DNA of 64,000 bases from Stictocephala bisonia. Its lineage: Eukaryota; Arthropoda; Insecta; Hemiptera; Membracidae. The stretch is taken from the NCBI GenBank assembly GCA_035578905.1, contig JAQJVL010001122.1, positions 1 to 64,000 on the forward strand, in the 5' to 3' direction. How positions within the stretch are numbered: the first letter of the stretch is position 1; each line of letters opens with the position of its first letter. The position numbers and the translations under genes were made by a program. A model generated the notes under the pieces. It worked only from the letters and a program-made list of their open reading frames with translations, searched no databases and was not told the origin of the DNA. Shown here piece by piece: positions 35,346-46,483 of this stretch.

Positions 35346-35500
35346 ACTGCCTCCGACCTGACCATGGGCCCAGTTCAACCGTCCCTTTTAATGACCCTAA
35401 CAGACCGTGGGCCCAATTCGACACTGCCTCCAAACTGACTATGGGCCCAATTCAACCGTCCTTTTAACGACCCTAACTGACCATGGGCCCAATTCGACAT
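35346..35500. repeat. 77-bp tandem repeat with GGGCCC motifs
   Basis: Two units start ACTGCCTCC at 35346 and 35423. Each contains two GGGCCCA(A/G)TTC motifs and a CCTTTTAA.GACCCTAAC block, giving four GGGCCC palindromes in all. Confidence 0.8.
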
Positions 35501-37840
35501 CACCCTTCAAAACAGTAACCTTGCTTGCCGGTGACAATTGGGGGATGACAATAATCGTTCTTTGACCTGAGTTTTAGATACTTTCTCCCCAGTCCACATT
35601 CCTCGGACCAAATGGCACCTTTTATCACATTTGAAAAACTAACTGAGTTACTTTAAAACCGTTAGCCAAATTTTCAACTAGTTAAAGTTAGAAGTTAAAC
35701 ATTACCAAAACTAACGAATAAGTTAAAAAGTTAATAGAAAAAGTAACGATTAAATTTAATCGTTAATCCCAAATATGGGTGTCAAACATATTGCCTGTAT
35801 TCGTAGTTGTGCAATAAGGTCTTCATTCTTCAATACTTTCATCCCGAAGGATAGGGGAAACCCTCAAAGAACGTTTTTCAGCCATAAAAATGAAATGGGA
35901 AGATTTAAATGAATCCAAAAGTATCACCTTTTCAAATGTAAATAATTATATCTATACAATCAATTTTCAACTTTAAAAAGAAATTTTAATTGTTAGATTT
36001 TTAAATTAAATTGTAAAGAAATCTTTAATGAGGAATTAAAAAGTACTAATTAAACCATAACTTTACAGCCTGTGCACCGATTTAAAAAATGTTAAACCAA
36101 ATTACCATTTATACCAAGGAACAAGCGTTTTTAAAACACTATCAAACAAATGACTGCGTACACATGGAACGTGAGTTTTTCAATTAACACGCGACGAAGA
36201 TTCCTCCCGCAGGTTCCTCGAGGATCGCGCTTCTGCAGCGCGCCTCAAGTTTCTTTGTTTAGAATTAGACTGTACACATATAAACAGTTGAGCGCGTGCT
36301 TTTGAGCTGGTGATTTATAGATTCTATAGTTTATTATTCATGGAAGAAACAGTTTTGTACACTGAACTCTTCATTGAGGAAATAAAAAGTAGGCCCTAAT
36401 TGACAGTCTTAGATGATTGAAAAACTTAGGCTCATATTTCCTTAGATTAGGATTAAGAGTTACAAAAGCATCAATAGTTACATCAACATGTCACATGAAA
36501 TCGGATGTACCCAGTTCTTTCGTTGTCTTTGTCTTCGTTCTTTATCTACTATACAAAACCCAAACCCATACAGCTTCTTCAACTTACATCGCTTAGCTAA
36601 CTGAAACCTGCTAAAAAACATTTCTTTGTCACTATTAACGTTAGTGCACGCTCTCACGTGTATGCTACGGATTTCCTGAAGCGCGGTTCGGCGCCAGCTG
36701 CAACGCTATCATGCGTTTCCTTAGAGATCTTGCCGGATGCGGACGTACCACTACAGATGGACAGGGAATGTTATGTGCTTTTTAAGACTGTAACTTGAAA
36801 CCCTGAATCGCAAAGGGAAATTTTATAAGAAAATCCCTCTCCAACCAACTTTACAAATGAATTTTTCGAATTGAGGTCAGCGTCCTTTTAGAGCCCTACA
36901 ATAGTTATTGATATAATTGAATGAATATACATAAATCCAAAAAAATCATACACTTCCTTACTCAGAATAATGTTCTCTACAATAATACATGTAATTAAAA
37001 AAATCCCAAAAATGTTTTATTCTTTTTACATTCGTTTGAACTTATTTCGTAAAATCTTTTCAAAATACATTTTCCGCTTATAAAGTTCTAAAAGATGTAA
37101 TTTTCGTTATTTTTAAAACTTAAAGCATAATTTGTGTTGCCAATGACATATACTTACAGGATGTATACAGTCCAAAGTAATCAAATACTATATTTATACA
37201 TACATTATATGTTTGAAATTTTACAATTTTCTTTTTCAGAGATAACAGATTTTTTCACGTATAAAAAATACTTATTATATTCTCAAGGTAGAAAACACTT
37301 TGATGTCCTATATTTTAAATGATTTCCTACAAAACAAATATTTAAAAAAATAATTTTATAGCTTTCACGTGTGTTTATAACATACATAACACTTTAGTAC
37401 TACAAATATTTCCATTTTCTTCTTTTCGAAAAAAATTAATTCCAACATGGTCTATTTTTTTTATTGGAAATATGATTAGTGGTTACTGTTTAGCAACTAA
37501 ATAAGTACATATTGGCTATCTCAGAATTTTCATTAAAAATTTTGTATACTAGCTATAAGGGTTGCAAGTTAGAAAAACATGATGCGCATCAATTGAAAAT
37601 TATCACTTTACTCAACTTATCAATTTCTCACAATGTTGTTACCCCAACTATAATTATTTTATCTGAAAGTATAAAATAATTCAGAAGAAAATCTATAAGC
37701 TGTTTTATAATTTTCGGCTTCATTTACTACTTTTTTAGAATTAAAAAAAAACTTATAGCGCACGGCAAAACGGCATCCCGGTACACGCTCCAAACGGGTA
37801 GGATGTATCACAGATCTAGGGTTAAAACAAGTTTGGCAAG
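35501..37840. other. AT-rich non-coding stretch
   Basis: No gene or repeat boundary recognised over 2.3 kb. A GC-richer block around 36180-36260 and 36640-36740 has no open frame of note. Confidence 0.4.
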
Positions 37841-38520
37841 TTTATTATAGGAAGTATATAGAAATGTTTACTTGCCAACATTTTATAAATGTAATATTAA
37901 ATCTGTGGAATGTTAAAATATTAAATTATAACTGTCCAAAAATTCTTATAAAAGTAATATTAAGAAAAAAATACAAATTAGAGTTCATTTCTCTTTAGTA
38001 GTATAAATATATATTTTTTTAAATTAACTCTTCAGTTACTACTTGCACAAAGTCTTGGGAAATGATTATCTTTGTAGTATCAATGCTCAGATATCTGAAA
38101 ATTAAACAATAATATCAAATAAATTCAAGTACCTTAGAGAAAAGACAATCATTTAGTAAACTCAAATATTTTGGGGAAAATTAAAAAGTTGATTTAAAAA
38201 TTTATTTGTGCGTTTATTATAGGAAATTTATGTAGAAATGTTTACTTGCCAAAATTTTTATAAATGTAATATTAAAGCTGTGGGATGTTAAAATATTAAA
38301 TTGCAACTGTCTAAAAATTGTTTTAAAAGGCATATTAAGAAAAAATACAAATAAGAGCTAAGTTATCTTTAATAGTATTTTGTATATACTGTATAACTAA
38401 TAATATTAACTCTTCGGTTACTACTTCGACAAAGTTTTGGGAAATAATTATCTTTCTAGTACCAACGCTCAGATATACGAAAATTAAACAACAATATTAA
38501 ATACATGAAAGTACCTTTTT
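37841..38520. repeat. Direct duplication, ~300 bp, 372 bp apart
   Basis: Copies begin TTTATTATAGGAA at 37841 and 38213 and share TAGAAATGTTTACTTGCCAA, TATAAATGTAATATTAAA and GCTCAGATAT in the same order with many substitutions. They lie just downstream (in minus orientation) of the FLYWCH exon, in its presumed intron. Confidence 0.75.
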
Positions 38521-38553
38521 AAGTATCTAAATTAACGCACAAAAATTACTCAC

Positions 38554-39018
38554 CTGCCACACTCTTCATCGTAGATTACTCGAAACTCCGTCACCTCGAG
38601 TCGGCACCTCTCCAAAATCTTCTGTCTCAGCGCTGTGACCTGAGATCAACTCAAATCTGGTCCATGGTTATGTTCTCCGGTAACCACAAACGAGTCATCC
38701 AACAGAACGATGTTCAGGGAGGATCGGCATAACCGAACGAGATCTACATGACTTTTCCCTACACTTCAAATAGGCTCTATTTCGGTCACTTGACGTTACC
38801 CGAAAGAAGAAGCCGTCATTAACGTGATATAGGGAAGAGCCTGCTCTACTGCCACTTGTCTCGCAAACGAACTCCATCTCCAACGAAAGTCTGGAAATGA
38901 CTGACAATGACAATATTCTCTTACAAAGCTTGGAAGTCCTAAAAGTTTTTAGGAGGGGCAAGGGACAACCAAGGGATATTTTACTACTCCTTCTCTTAGA
39001 ACCCTTATTTTTTCTCTG
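38554..39018 (-). pseudogene. Decayed FLYWCH zinc-finger exon
   Basis: Minus-strand coding begins after a possible acceptor (TGTGTGCAG near 39018) and ends at a good donor (GGCAG-GTGAGT, 38553). It encodes a basic N-terminal part, then a FLYWCH finger with NDGFFFRVTSSDRNRAYLKC and REKSCRSR, and, after a frame change near 38715, DDSFVVTGEHNHGPDLS supplying the H-x-H ligands. A TGA follows PDLS, and then SQVTALRQKILERCRLEV continues the frame to the donor. FLYWCH exons occur in MULE transposases and in mod(mdg4)-like insect chromatin proteins. The frameshift and stop argue for a pseudogene. It is on the strand opposite the tetraspanin gene. Confidence 0.6.
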
Positions 39019-39459
39019 CACACATGGTGGCAGGACGAATGTTTTCCTTGGACATTTGACACCCCATTGTTAGTATTTTAACCAGAAATGCGTAAAGCCG
39101 TTACAAAACGAAAAAGCACGTTTTATCTAACTACTAAACTTTTATACTTCAAGTAAATTAAAAAATGTGGACTCCTTAAAAAAAAGAACATTTGCACGTT
39201 TTGCATAATTTGTATGTTTTTATTTTACGGACTTGCTGATATTTTATTCTGAGGTATTTTTTAACATTTTACGTATTTAAATGAACTACAATTTAAATTA
39301 ACACATTTATGTGATGTTATTCAGCTATTTTTGTCGCAGGATTTGTATAAATTCACTATTATACAAAAATAATAAGCAAACAATTCTCTACAACTCTTTA
39401 AAAAAAAATATAGATTTTCATTATTCATGATTATTTTTTAAGTCATAATGAAGCCGAGA

Positions 39460-39650
39460 TTTCAGTGAGGCTTTGGGGGGCGAAGCTCCCTACGAGCGAA
39501 GCGAATATATCTACTGTATGTTAGTGAGCTCTGGTCACCGTGTAACAACAGGTGCCCTGGGCGTGCCTACACTGCCCAATGCTACTCCAATCACTGAACC
39601 TTACTTCCTGCGTTACTTCCGGTTGTGCTGTCGTCCAGTCATCCACCACC
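39460..39650 (+). promoter_or_regulatory. Likely promoter / 5' UTR of tetraspanin
   Basis: GC-richer DNA directly upstream of the ATG, with a CACTTCCGG-like ETS-type motif (ACTTCCGGTTG at 39615) and a favourable ACCACC context before the ATG. No TATA box is evident. Its left edge (GGGGGGCGAAGCTCCC) is repeat-like. Confidence 0.4.
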
Positions 39651-39713
39651 ATGCGGTGTGTAACCATTGACTTCAGCATTGTTTCCGTGATCCTAGCCAA
39701 CCTCCTCTTTATG
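39651..39713 (+). CDS. Tetraspanin, exon 1 (start codon, TM1)
   Basis: ATG in the context ACCACCATG opens a 63-bp coding exon (MRCVTIDFSIVSVILANLLF-M) ending at donor ATG-GTAAGTATA in phase 0. It gives the short cytoplasmic tail and first half of TM1. All four recognised exons (39651-39713, 54074-54283, 57386-57568, 58956-59159) join in phase 0 to give 220 residues. These comprise TM1, a small extracellular loop, TM2, TM3, and a large extracellular loop with QCCGV and PLSCC, the diagnostic tetraspanin cysteines. Tetraspanins organise membrane protein microdomains at the cell surface. TM4 and the C-terminal tail were not found and probably lie to the right of the window or behind the inserted elements. 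The exact subfamily could not be decided. Intron 1 is 14.4 kb and full of repeats. Confidence 0.85.
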
Positions 39714-39960
39714 GTAAGTATATACTATTTGTCTTGGTGATTTATTCAAGAAAATCTCACAAAATGTATATTTTAAAGTCAGTTTAATATATTCTCATTC
39801 AGCTTTCCATAAAATATTGATCTGAAAATTTCCTGATGGTTTTTAATTAAACTACAAATTAATTTATATTTACTTTATCCCCTCCCCTATTGTTCCTGAT
39901 ATTTTAACTTCAGCTTCAGACGTCAGTGTGTGTGTCAGTATGTCAAGCGTGAATGACGCT

Positions 39961-40345
39961 ATTCTTGCCGCGGCGGCGTGCGTGATTATAGCTAACCATC
40001 ACCAAACATCCAGACGACATTGGGTGAGACCTTCACTCTAGGCAAGATCAATGTACACTTCTCTTCAATAGCACGTGTAACAGTGTACTATAACTCCAGG
40101 CAACTGAGCTTCAGGGGCTTGTATGTAGTCGTACAGCCACAGTACGGGCCATGTTATTCTTGCCGCGGCGGCGTGCGTGATTATAGCTAATCATCACCAA
40201 ACATCCAGACGACATTGGGTGAGACCTTCACTCTAGGCAAGACCAATGTACACTTCTCTTCAATAGCACGTGTAACAGTGTACTATCACTCCAGGCAACT
40301 GAGCTTCAGGGGCTTGTATGTAGTCGTACAGCCACAGTACGGGCA
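39961..40345. repeat. 195-bp tandem duplication in intron 1
   Basis: Two units start ATTCTTGCCGCGGCGGCGTG at 39961 and 40156 and run to about 40345. They differ at only a handful of bases (for example AACCATC/AATCATC, AGATCAA/AGACCAA), so the duplication is recent. The GC-rich unit is 250 bp downstream of exon 1. No function is seen. Confidence 0.9.
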
Positions 40346-41065
40346 ATGTTGTACGAACGACAATAACGTCACGTTGATAACGCTACATTTTCTAGTTATA
40401 CGTGACGTTGAGAACGGAACGCTGAACACGCTTTGCTAGCGCTAACCCCTGTTATACACAGCGTTGACGTCGCGTCATTCACATTTCCACAATGGACACC
40501 ATGCAGTGGGTTGTGTAGGATTCTTACATATTTTGGAAACATTTCAAGAATGTAATAGGAGGTATACTAGACGGTGTAGTACACGCCCTTTGCTTAGTAA
40601 GTTACTCGTTTATCAACAGGACAGTTTCATCTCATGTTCCAGCAACACAGAATGTACGAAGATAAGTTCTTTGTTTATTACCGAGTGTCGCCGTCGGTTG
40701 CTTCTTTTGATGAACTACTAGGGGCCGTGTTCGATAAGATTATGAGGAGTGACACAGTGATGAAGAGGAGTATAGAATCTGCAGAGAGAGTGGTCATAAC
40801 ATTGAGGTAAATTTGTTTTTGGTACGTTTAACATTTACTAAAAGTTACTACATTAAAAATATAAAACTGTCTATGAAAGGACGAGAGTACTAACTAGGAT
40901 ATATAAAATGGGGCTATGATAAATAAACTTCTCGGTGTGAGACATAACGTTGCACAGATGTAGATAGATATAAGCAACCGGTACTTTGACAACAACAACA
41001 CTGAGACGGCGTGATGTGCGTGTTGACAACCCTGTGTATAACTTGGTTCAGTGAGTACGCCGCGA
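40346..41065. other. Intron 1, no repeat recognised
   Basis: Moderate-GC intronic DNA; small frames without recognisable motifs. Confidence 0.4.
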
Positions 41066-41130
41066 CAGGGACGTACCCAGGGGGGTATCCTGGGTGTCCG
41101 GACACCCCCCGAAATTTTCAACTTTTTTTA
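41066..41130 (+). mobile_element. Isolated hAT-type terminus
   Basis: CAGGGACGTACCCAGGGGGG followed by TATCCTGGGTGTCCGGACAC and CCCCCGAAATTTTC is typical of ZMYM-type hAT ends (CAGGGRCG..., then G/C runs). No partner end was found, so it is probably a truncated insertion. Confidence 0.5.
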
Positions 41131-42199
41131 GATCGAGTGAAGCGAACATCTGTGAGTCACATACGCTCGCTGTAACGTTATTGGCCTGATACACACGTTC
41201 TCAGAAAGACCACGTAACTACTAATTTAATGCCACCAATGATGCCACGCAATCACGTCTCTATTTGTTTTATTAAATATTCAGTGATAATGCAACTAATG
41301 CCATTTGAATGTGTATTTTATGAAGAATATAATCATAAGACATTTTAGTAATAATTCGGTTATATTTAAGGTGACCAGATTTCCAAAAAACCAAAACGGG
41401 ACACTATCTCTTGGGACTATTCTGTGCATATATTCATCCGGCAATGTGGGAAGTTCGGGGTTACACATTGGGTTCTGGGTCACTTTATATATTCAAATTA
41501 TAAATTATTTTTACTATAACCGATGAAAACCCCTTTTTAGATTGTTTCCTTACATTTTTTATACCTGGAATATATAATATTCTGTTACTGTAAAATAATA
41601 ATGAGGATTTTTACTGTCTACTTATAAAGTGTTATACATTGATGAAATGTAAAAATTGTAAAAACATATAAATTAATAACAAGAATGGTAAAGTTATACA
41701 ATTTTCTTCATTTACATTTGTATACAGTTTATAAGGTCTTCATAAATGTGTAACTTTATATTATTCAATCATATCTCAAAATCTTGTTTGTGATATAAAC
41801 ACTTTTTGTATAAATAGATTTTATTGTTTTCTTGAAATTTATTTCATCCAAATTTCATACATGTAGTGGTATTTTATTAAAAGTGTTTATTATGCATTTT
41901 TTGTATACTATTAGAATATGTTTTGCATATTCAGTACAATATTTGAAAAATATCTTGTGGTAATAAAATATGGGGCATCAAATAATTAAATCTAATTGTT
42001 TTATGATGAGTAGATGACAATATTTATTTGTTAAGTACACATGGGTGATTTATTTTTAAACAGAAATTTAAATCAATATTTTGAATACAGTGTTAATGTT
42101 CAATAATAAAATGAACATTGAACAATATAATATAATTCAAAACATTTAAATAATAGAAAACCTATTTGATGATTAAATAACAGGTGTATTTTGCTGATG

Positions 42200-42556
42200 A
42201 ATGAATTTTCTTTAAAAAATTTTTTTGTTTTATCATCTGTAAAAACTGGTCTAACGGCATTCCAAAATTGCATTTTACCAGTAGTAAAATCAGTGTTGAA
42301 ATTTTAAGCTGAGATTTGTTCTCACTATCGTCACAGAATATAGACAGATATCTGTCTATATTCTGTGCTATCGTTTATGATACTGAAAACGCGTTCCACA
42401 GGAGCATTTGTTCCTGATAGACAAAAAAAAAAAAAAAAAAAAAGCAACCATATCTATTTTATGTCCTTTATAAGAATATTTTAGTTTCGGAAATGTGAAA
42501 AAAATCTCAACCCATTTCTGATCCAAAGGTTTTTTATCCTCGGCCCACTGAAGCAA
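42200..42556 (-). pseudogene. hAT transposase dimerisation-domain fragment
   Basis: On minus, AEDKKPLDQKWVEIFF (42540-42490) is followed, after an A/T run and frame changes, by CSCGTRFQYHK-type sequence. In the alternative frame this resembles the N-A-P-V-E-R-V-F-S motif of hAT dimerisation domains, then SENKSQLKISTL and KCNF. The frame is broken by a poly-A run (42422-42443) and by an inserted 36-bp palindrome at 42332-42367. Confidence 0.5.
42332..42367. repeat. Perfect 36-bp palindrome
   Basis: An 18-base arm (CACAGAATATAGACAGAT) is followed immediately by its exact inverse complement with no loop. It lies within the decayed transposase and adds one inverted copy of an 18-base segment of that gene. 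Confidence 0.95.
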
Positions 42557-43352
42557 TTTTTCCTTTATTACGTATGGTACTTATTAGGTTAAATTATTCA
42601 TCAAACATTCTACCATTACCTTTAATTTTTCCAATATCTTTAATTTCCAAATAGCTTTAATTTTTCAAATTGGCTGGCAATCAAATGAATTCCTTCCTCG
42701 ACCTTTGCCCACTCAGGTACTTCCTTCAAAACTATCCACTGAAATGTTTTCATTTCATCAAATTGCTAGGTCCACATATCTATTTAGTACTGTTACTTAC
42801 AATGTACAACAGTTAGTACAAATGGTACTTACAATGTACTCATTGTCTACAGCTCCTTCTATATGTTTTATACAGTTTCGGACAACAATAGGTACAAAGC
42901 CATTCTTTAACCTCTCTTTATACTTCTGTACCACACGTTAAACATCTAACATATGAATCACTTTTAGTTTTTTTGATAAATATACATTCTTTTTCCAGGC
43001 TGACAAAGGAACAAAATGGTTAGAGAGGGGGAGGGATGAACATTGCTACTGTTGAAGTCAATGATGCATTACAGAAACATACCTACAGCAGTAGTGCATT
43101 AGCAAATAGTAAGGATGTCTACGTTCTATTCATAGTCATTGGCTATTGTATTTAGTGTAATAAATGCTGTTAATATACTGGATATATTAACTTTTTAACA
43201 TTTAATGAATTTGTTTAATGTAGTATGTCAGTATATCTGATACAATTCTATCACAACGGGGCAAACAGGTGTCCTCAAAAAGATTATCGGGACAGCGGGA
43301 CGTATGACTAAAAAACGGGACTGTCCCGACGTCTGGTCACCTTAGTTATATT

Positions 43353-44439
43353 GTACAGTGAACTCTCAAGAGGAAAGTCGTAAAATTAATCACGTAAAAA
43401 AGTTAGAATACCTGAATATTTTACAGTAAGGCAGGGCGAAGTTTGCATTTCTTGGTTATTTACAAACTTAGTAAATTTGTTTTGAACAGAAATATACCAT
43501 TCAATTCCCCCGAGTCTGTTTCGATGTAAGTTTAGTTTAGAAAGTATTTTATGCTTATTTTCAGTTAGAACGTCTTTACCGCAAGTGCCAAACTCATGGT
43601 AAGGTTAGTATCGATTAAATTTATTTCAATGATACTTAATTGTTGTTAGAGATGTCTAAGAGTGACATTTTCAAATTTATAAACCATTTTAAAATGTTTC
43701 ATCACCACAGTATCCCTTAGCTAAATGAATATCTTTACCCGAAGTATAAGAATAATAAAAGGAATCCAAACTCTAACCAAAAAAATCAATACGCAAGAGT
43801 AAAAACAGAACACGTCCGTTCGGATTGAGTGCTAGAGAAAGAACGGAGGGATAGGATAGGCGGATAGGTATGAGTTTATATGGGGAGGGGGTGATGAATC
43901 AGTAACTCAGACCAATTGTTATTCTTTGGTCAGGAAAAAAGGCAAATTATAAATATCGAGTAAAATTAAATCTTTTTTATAAGCTACTTTTCATAAGTCG
44001 ACGGTTTTATCCTGATTCTTGTACAAGAAGATATGATCCTGACTCAGGCCCTCCTGTCAACGCCTACTTTCCGTTATATTGTAGGCCTATAATTGTTTTT
44101 TAATAGAATAATTTTGGGGCAAATGACCACAAAGAAACTTCTTAGTTTAGAAAATCTACATTATATTGACCTAATGTGGATATTTGATAAAACAGACGGT
44201 CATTAGCATAATAAAATAATTCATTTGGTTTACTTACTACAAGTTCTAATGAAATATAAACCAATCAATTTTGTTGTTTCGTTTGAGACAAATTTAATAC
44301 ATTATTTTGATTTATTGAAAAACTAGCACAGTATCCGTCCATCGTTCGGGGTTTACGTTGATTTATATTGTGCTTATTGCATTAAGTATTACTAAACATG
44401 TACCTACTGGCCTCTGTATAATGCAAAAGTTTGTTGTGG
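43353..44439. other. Intron 1, no repeat recognised
   Basis: AT-rich intronic DNA; no gene or repeat recognised. Confidence 0.4.
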
Positions 44440-44640
44440 TCACGGTACCCCTAGGAAAGAAGACGGTAGGTATCACGCGCATCTCCTGTGACGTCACATG
44501 GACGAATGGCAACAAAAATACAAAAATATTATTCTAATTCCTGTAGTTTACAATTTCAGCTAATAAGTGGTAAATTACTTACCTACTATTTAAATGAATG
44601 CTTGCATGTGATTGGTAGATTTAGTTACCAGTATTTTGTC
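44440..44640. repeat. Partial copy of the 1290-2215 repeat
   Basis: It shares CACGGTAC, CGCGCATCTCC.TGACGTCAC, GAATGGCAA.AAA, GATTGGTAGATTTAGTT and CCAGTATTTTG in the same order with the units at 1290-2215. It stops before the AAAACCGG block. Confidence 0.65.
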
Positions 44641-44689
44641 ACCCCCCTCCCCCACGCTTGCTAACCATGCTCAGACTCCCTAATTGGAA

Positions 44690-45465
44690 ACCCCCCGAAA
44701 TTGAGGTACTCTAGCAACGCTTAGCGCCCGAACTCGCCGACGACAATACCACTCGTATAACTTGCACTATGGATGTACCATTGCCCTGTTGAACCGACGT
44801 TAACGCGACGCTAAGAATGCCGCGACATTAGCGCTCGTATAACCTGCACTATGGATGTACCATTGCTCTGTTGAACCGACATTTTAACGGGATGCAAAAG
44901 ACACCGCGACATTATTGCGCGTATAACTGGCTCTATGGATGTACTATTGCCCTGTTGAACCGACGTTAACGCGACGCTGAATTCGCCGCAACATTTGCGC
45001 TCGTATAACTGGCACTATGGATGTACCATTGCTCGGATGACCGACGTTAACGCGATGCTAAATACGCCGTGACATTAGCGCTCGTATAACTGGCACTATG
45101 GATGTACCATTGCCCTGTTGAACCGACGTTAATGCGACGCTAAGTATGCCGCGACATTAGCGCTCGTATAACTGGCACTATGGATGTACCATTGCTCGGA
45201 TGACCGACGTTAACGCGATGCTAAATACGCCGCGACATTAGCGCTCGTATAACTGGCACTATGGATGTACCATTGCTCGGATGACCGACGTTAACGCGAT
45301 GCTAAATACGCCGCGACATTAGCGCTCGTATAACTGGCACTATGGATGTACCATTGCTCGGATGACCGACGTTAACGCGATGCTAAATACGCCGCGACAT
45401 TAGCGCTCGTATAACTGGCACTATGGATGTACCATTGCTCGGATGACCGACGTTAACGCAGCAAT
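44690..45465. repeat. 81-84-bp minisatellite, nine to ten units
   Basis: The phase marker ACTATGGATGTA recurs at 44766, 44848, 44932 (one change), 45014, 45095, 45177, 45258, 45339 and 45420, giving periods of 82, 84, 82, 81, 82, 81, 81 and 81. Two unit types alternate early: one with GCCCTGTTGAACCGACGTTAA (82 bp) and one with GCTCGGATGACCGACGTTAA (81 bp). The rightmost units are virtually identical 81-bp type-2 units. It is GC-richer than the rest of the intron. The array ends about 50 bp before the BEL element. Confidence 0.95.
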
Positions 45466-45515
45466 CCTTGTATAGCTTTCATATAGACAAACAGAATTAC
45501 GCACCACAGTGTAGT

Positions 45516-46342
45516 TGTTCAGGATTGATACAAGGTATCCGTCCCGGAGTACCAAAAATTTTACGGGATGAATGATGCGGCCCGTAGGACCAAAAATGTT
45601 GCGGGATGAATGATCCGGTTTGGAGGAGCAAAAATGTTGAGTGAATGAGTTATCCCAAAAATGTTCAAAGAGAGAGTGAGTAGAGAACGTTAATAAGTAC
45701 GGAGGACCACTGCTCTTCTGGAGCAGACGTGAGAATCTAGTGAATAGGGAGGTGCTAGAATAAAAAGAGTTAACTCACCACAGAGCTTAGGTGCACACTT
45801 GTCCAGCAGGAGTAGTTGGAGACACTTATGGTAATCCAGTCCACCTTCCTTGACCACAGTCCTAGAGCACTGAAGAGTAGTCGCGGAAGTACGGACGCTT
45901 CGAAAGTCCAGGAGACCGATCACGTACCGCACAAACGAAGTTCTTGAAGGTCTGGATGAGTAGCACAAAGTTAAAAGTTAAAGCACACACACTAATTGTT
46001 GATTGGGGAAAGAGAACACGCGAGAGAGGTGCGTAAGCGTTGAGAGTACCGTGCTGTCGAGAGTCTACGTGAGGTCTAGACGAGAGAGAGACCACGCGAG
46101 CGAGGTGTGTGTACATTGAGACTGCCGTGAGATCTGGGGTGAAAACGACGCCTCGCATCGCATCAGGCGAGAGTAATTCTAGTCCACCAATAAGAACTCG
46201 AGTTACGGGGTGGCGTGATGCCTATTCTGAGGACAGATAACCCTCTCTCTCTCTTGGTTTCCGTGAGAATGTGAAATACCAAGCTTCAATGCTTACAACT
46301 ATAGAATATATGAACTATATACAATTATCTTATTACCTAACA
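45516..46342 (-). repeat. BEL 3' LTR
   Basis: The 827-bp LTR at the 3' end in element sense. The sequence at 45516-45670 holds the three to four primer-site-like modules described in the findings. It matches the 5' LTR at 53166-53992 with one visible difference. Confidence 0.95.
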
Positions 46343-46361
46343 TACCGGCCACCTTGAAGTT
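46343..46361 (-). promoter_or_regulatory. Polypurine tract of BEL element
   Basis: In element sense, TTCAAGGTGGCCGGTA immediately precedes the 3' LTR start TGTTAGG. The AAGGTGG core is the likely plus-strand primer site, as in other BEL elements. Confidence 0.6.
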
Positions 46362-46483
46362 ATAAACTTCAACATAGAGAGAAAATGAAAAAATTACACA
46401 CAACATATAAAGGGTGATGAGTTACATGACAAATAGCTTATTATTAAGTTATACTAAATTCTTAAAAGTTAAGAGTCCACTTA

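Larger units (their letters stand above)
41367..43344 (-). mobile_element. hAT element with perfect 8-bp target duplication
   Basis: The ends are TAAGGTGACCAGA (41367) and TCTGGTCACCTTA (ending 43344), flanked by GTTATATT on both sides (41359-41366, 43345-43352). The interior (1978 bp) carries only the C-terminal part of a transposase on minus and long AT-rich stretches, so the element is non-autonomous. It lies in tetraspanin intron 1. Confidence 0.85.

Noticed and set aside
45862..46158. Small frames in the BEL LTRs
   Set aside because: LTR sequence; duplicated in both LTRs and without protein motifs.
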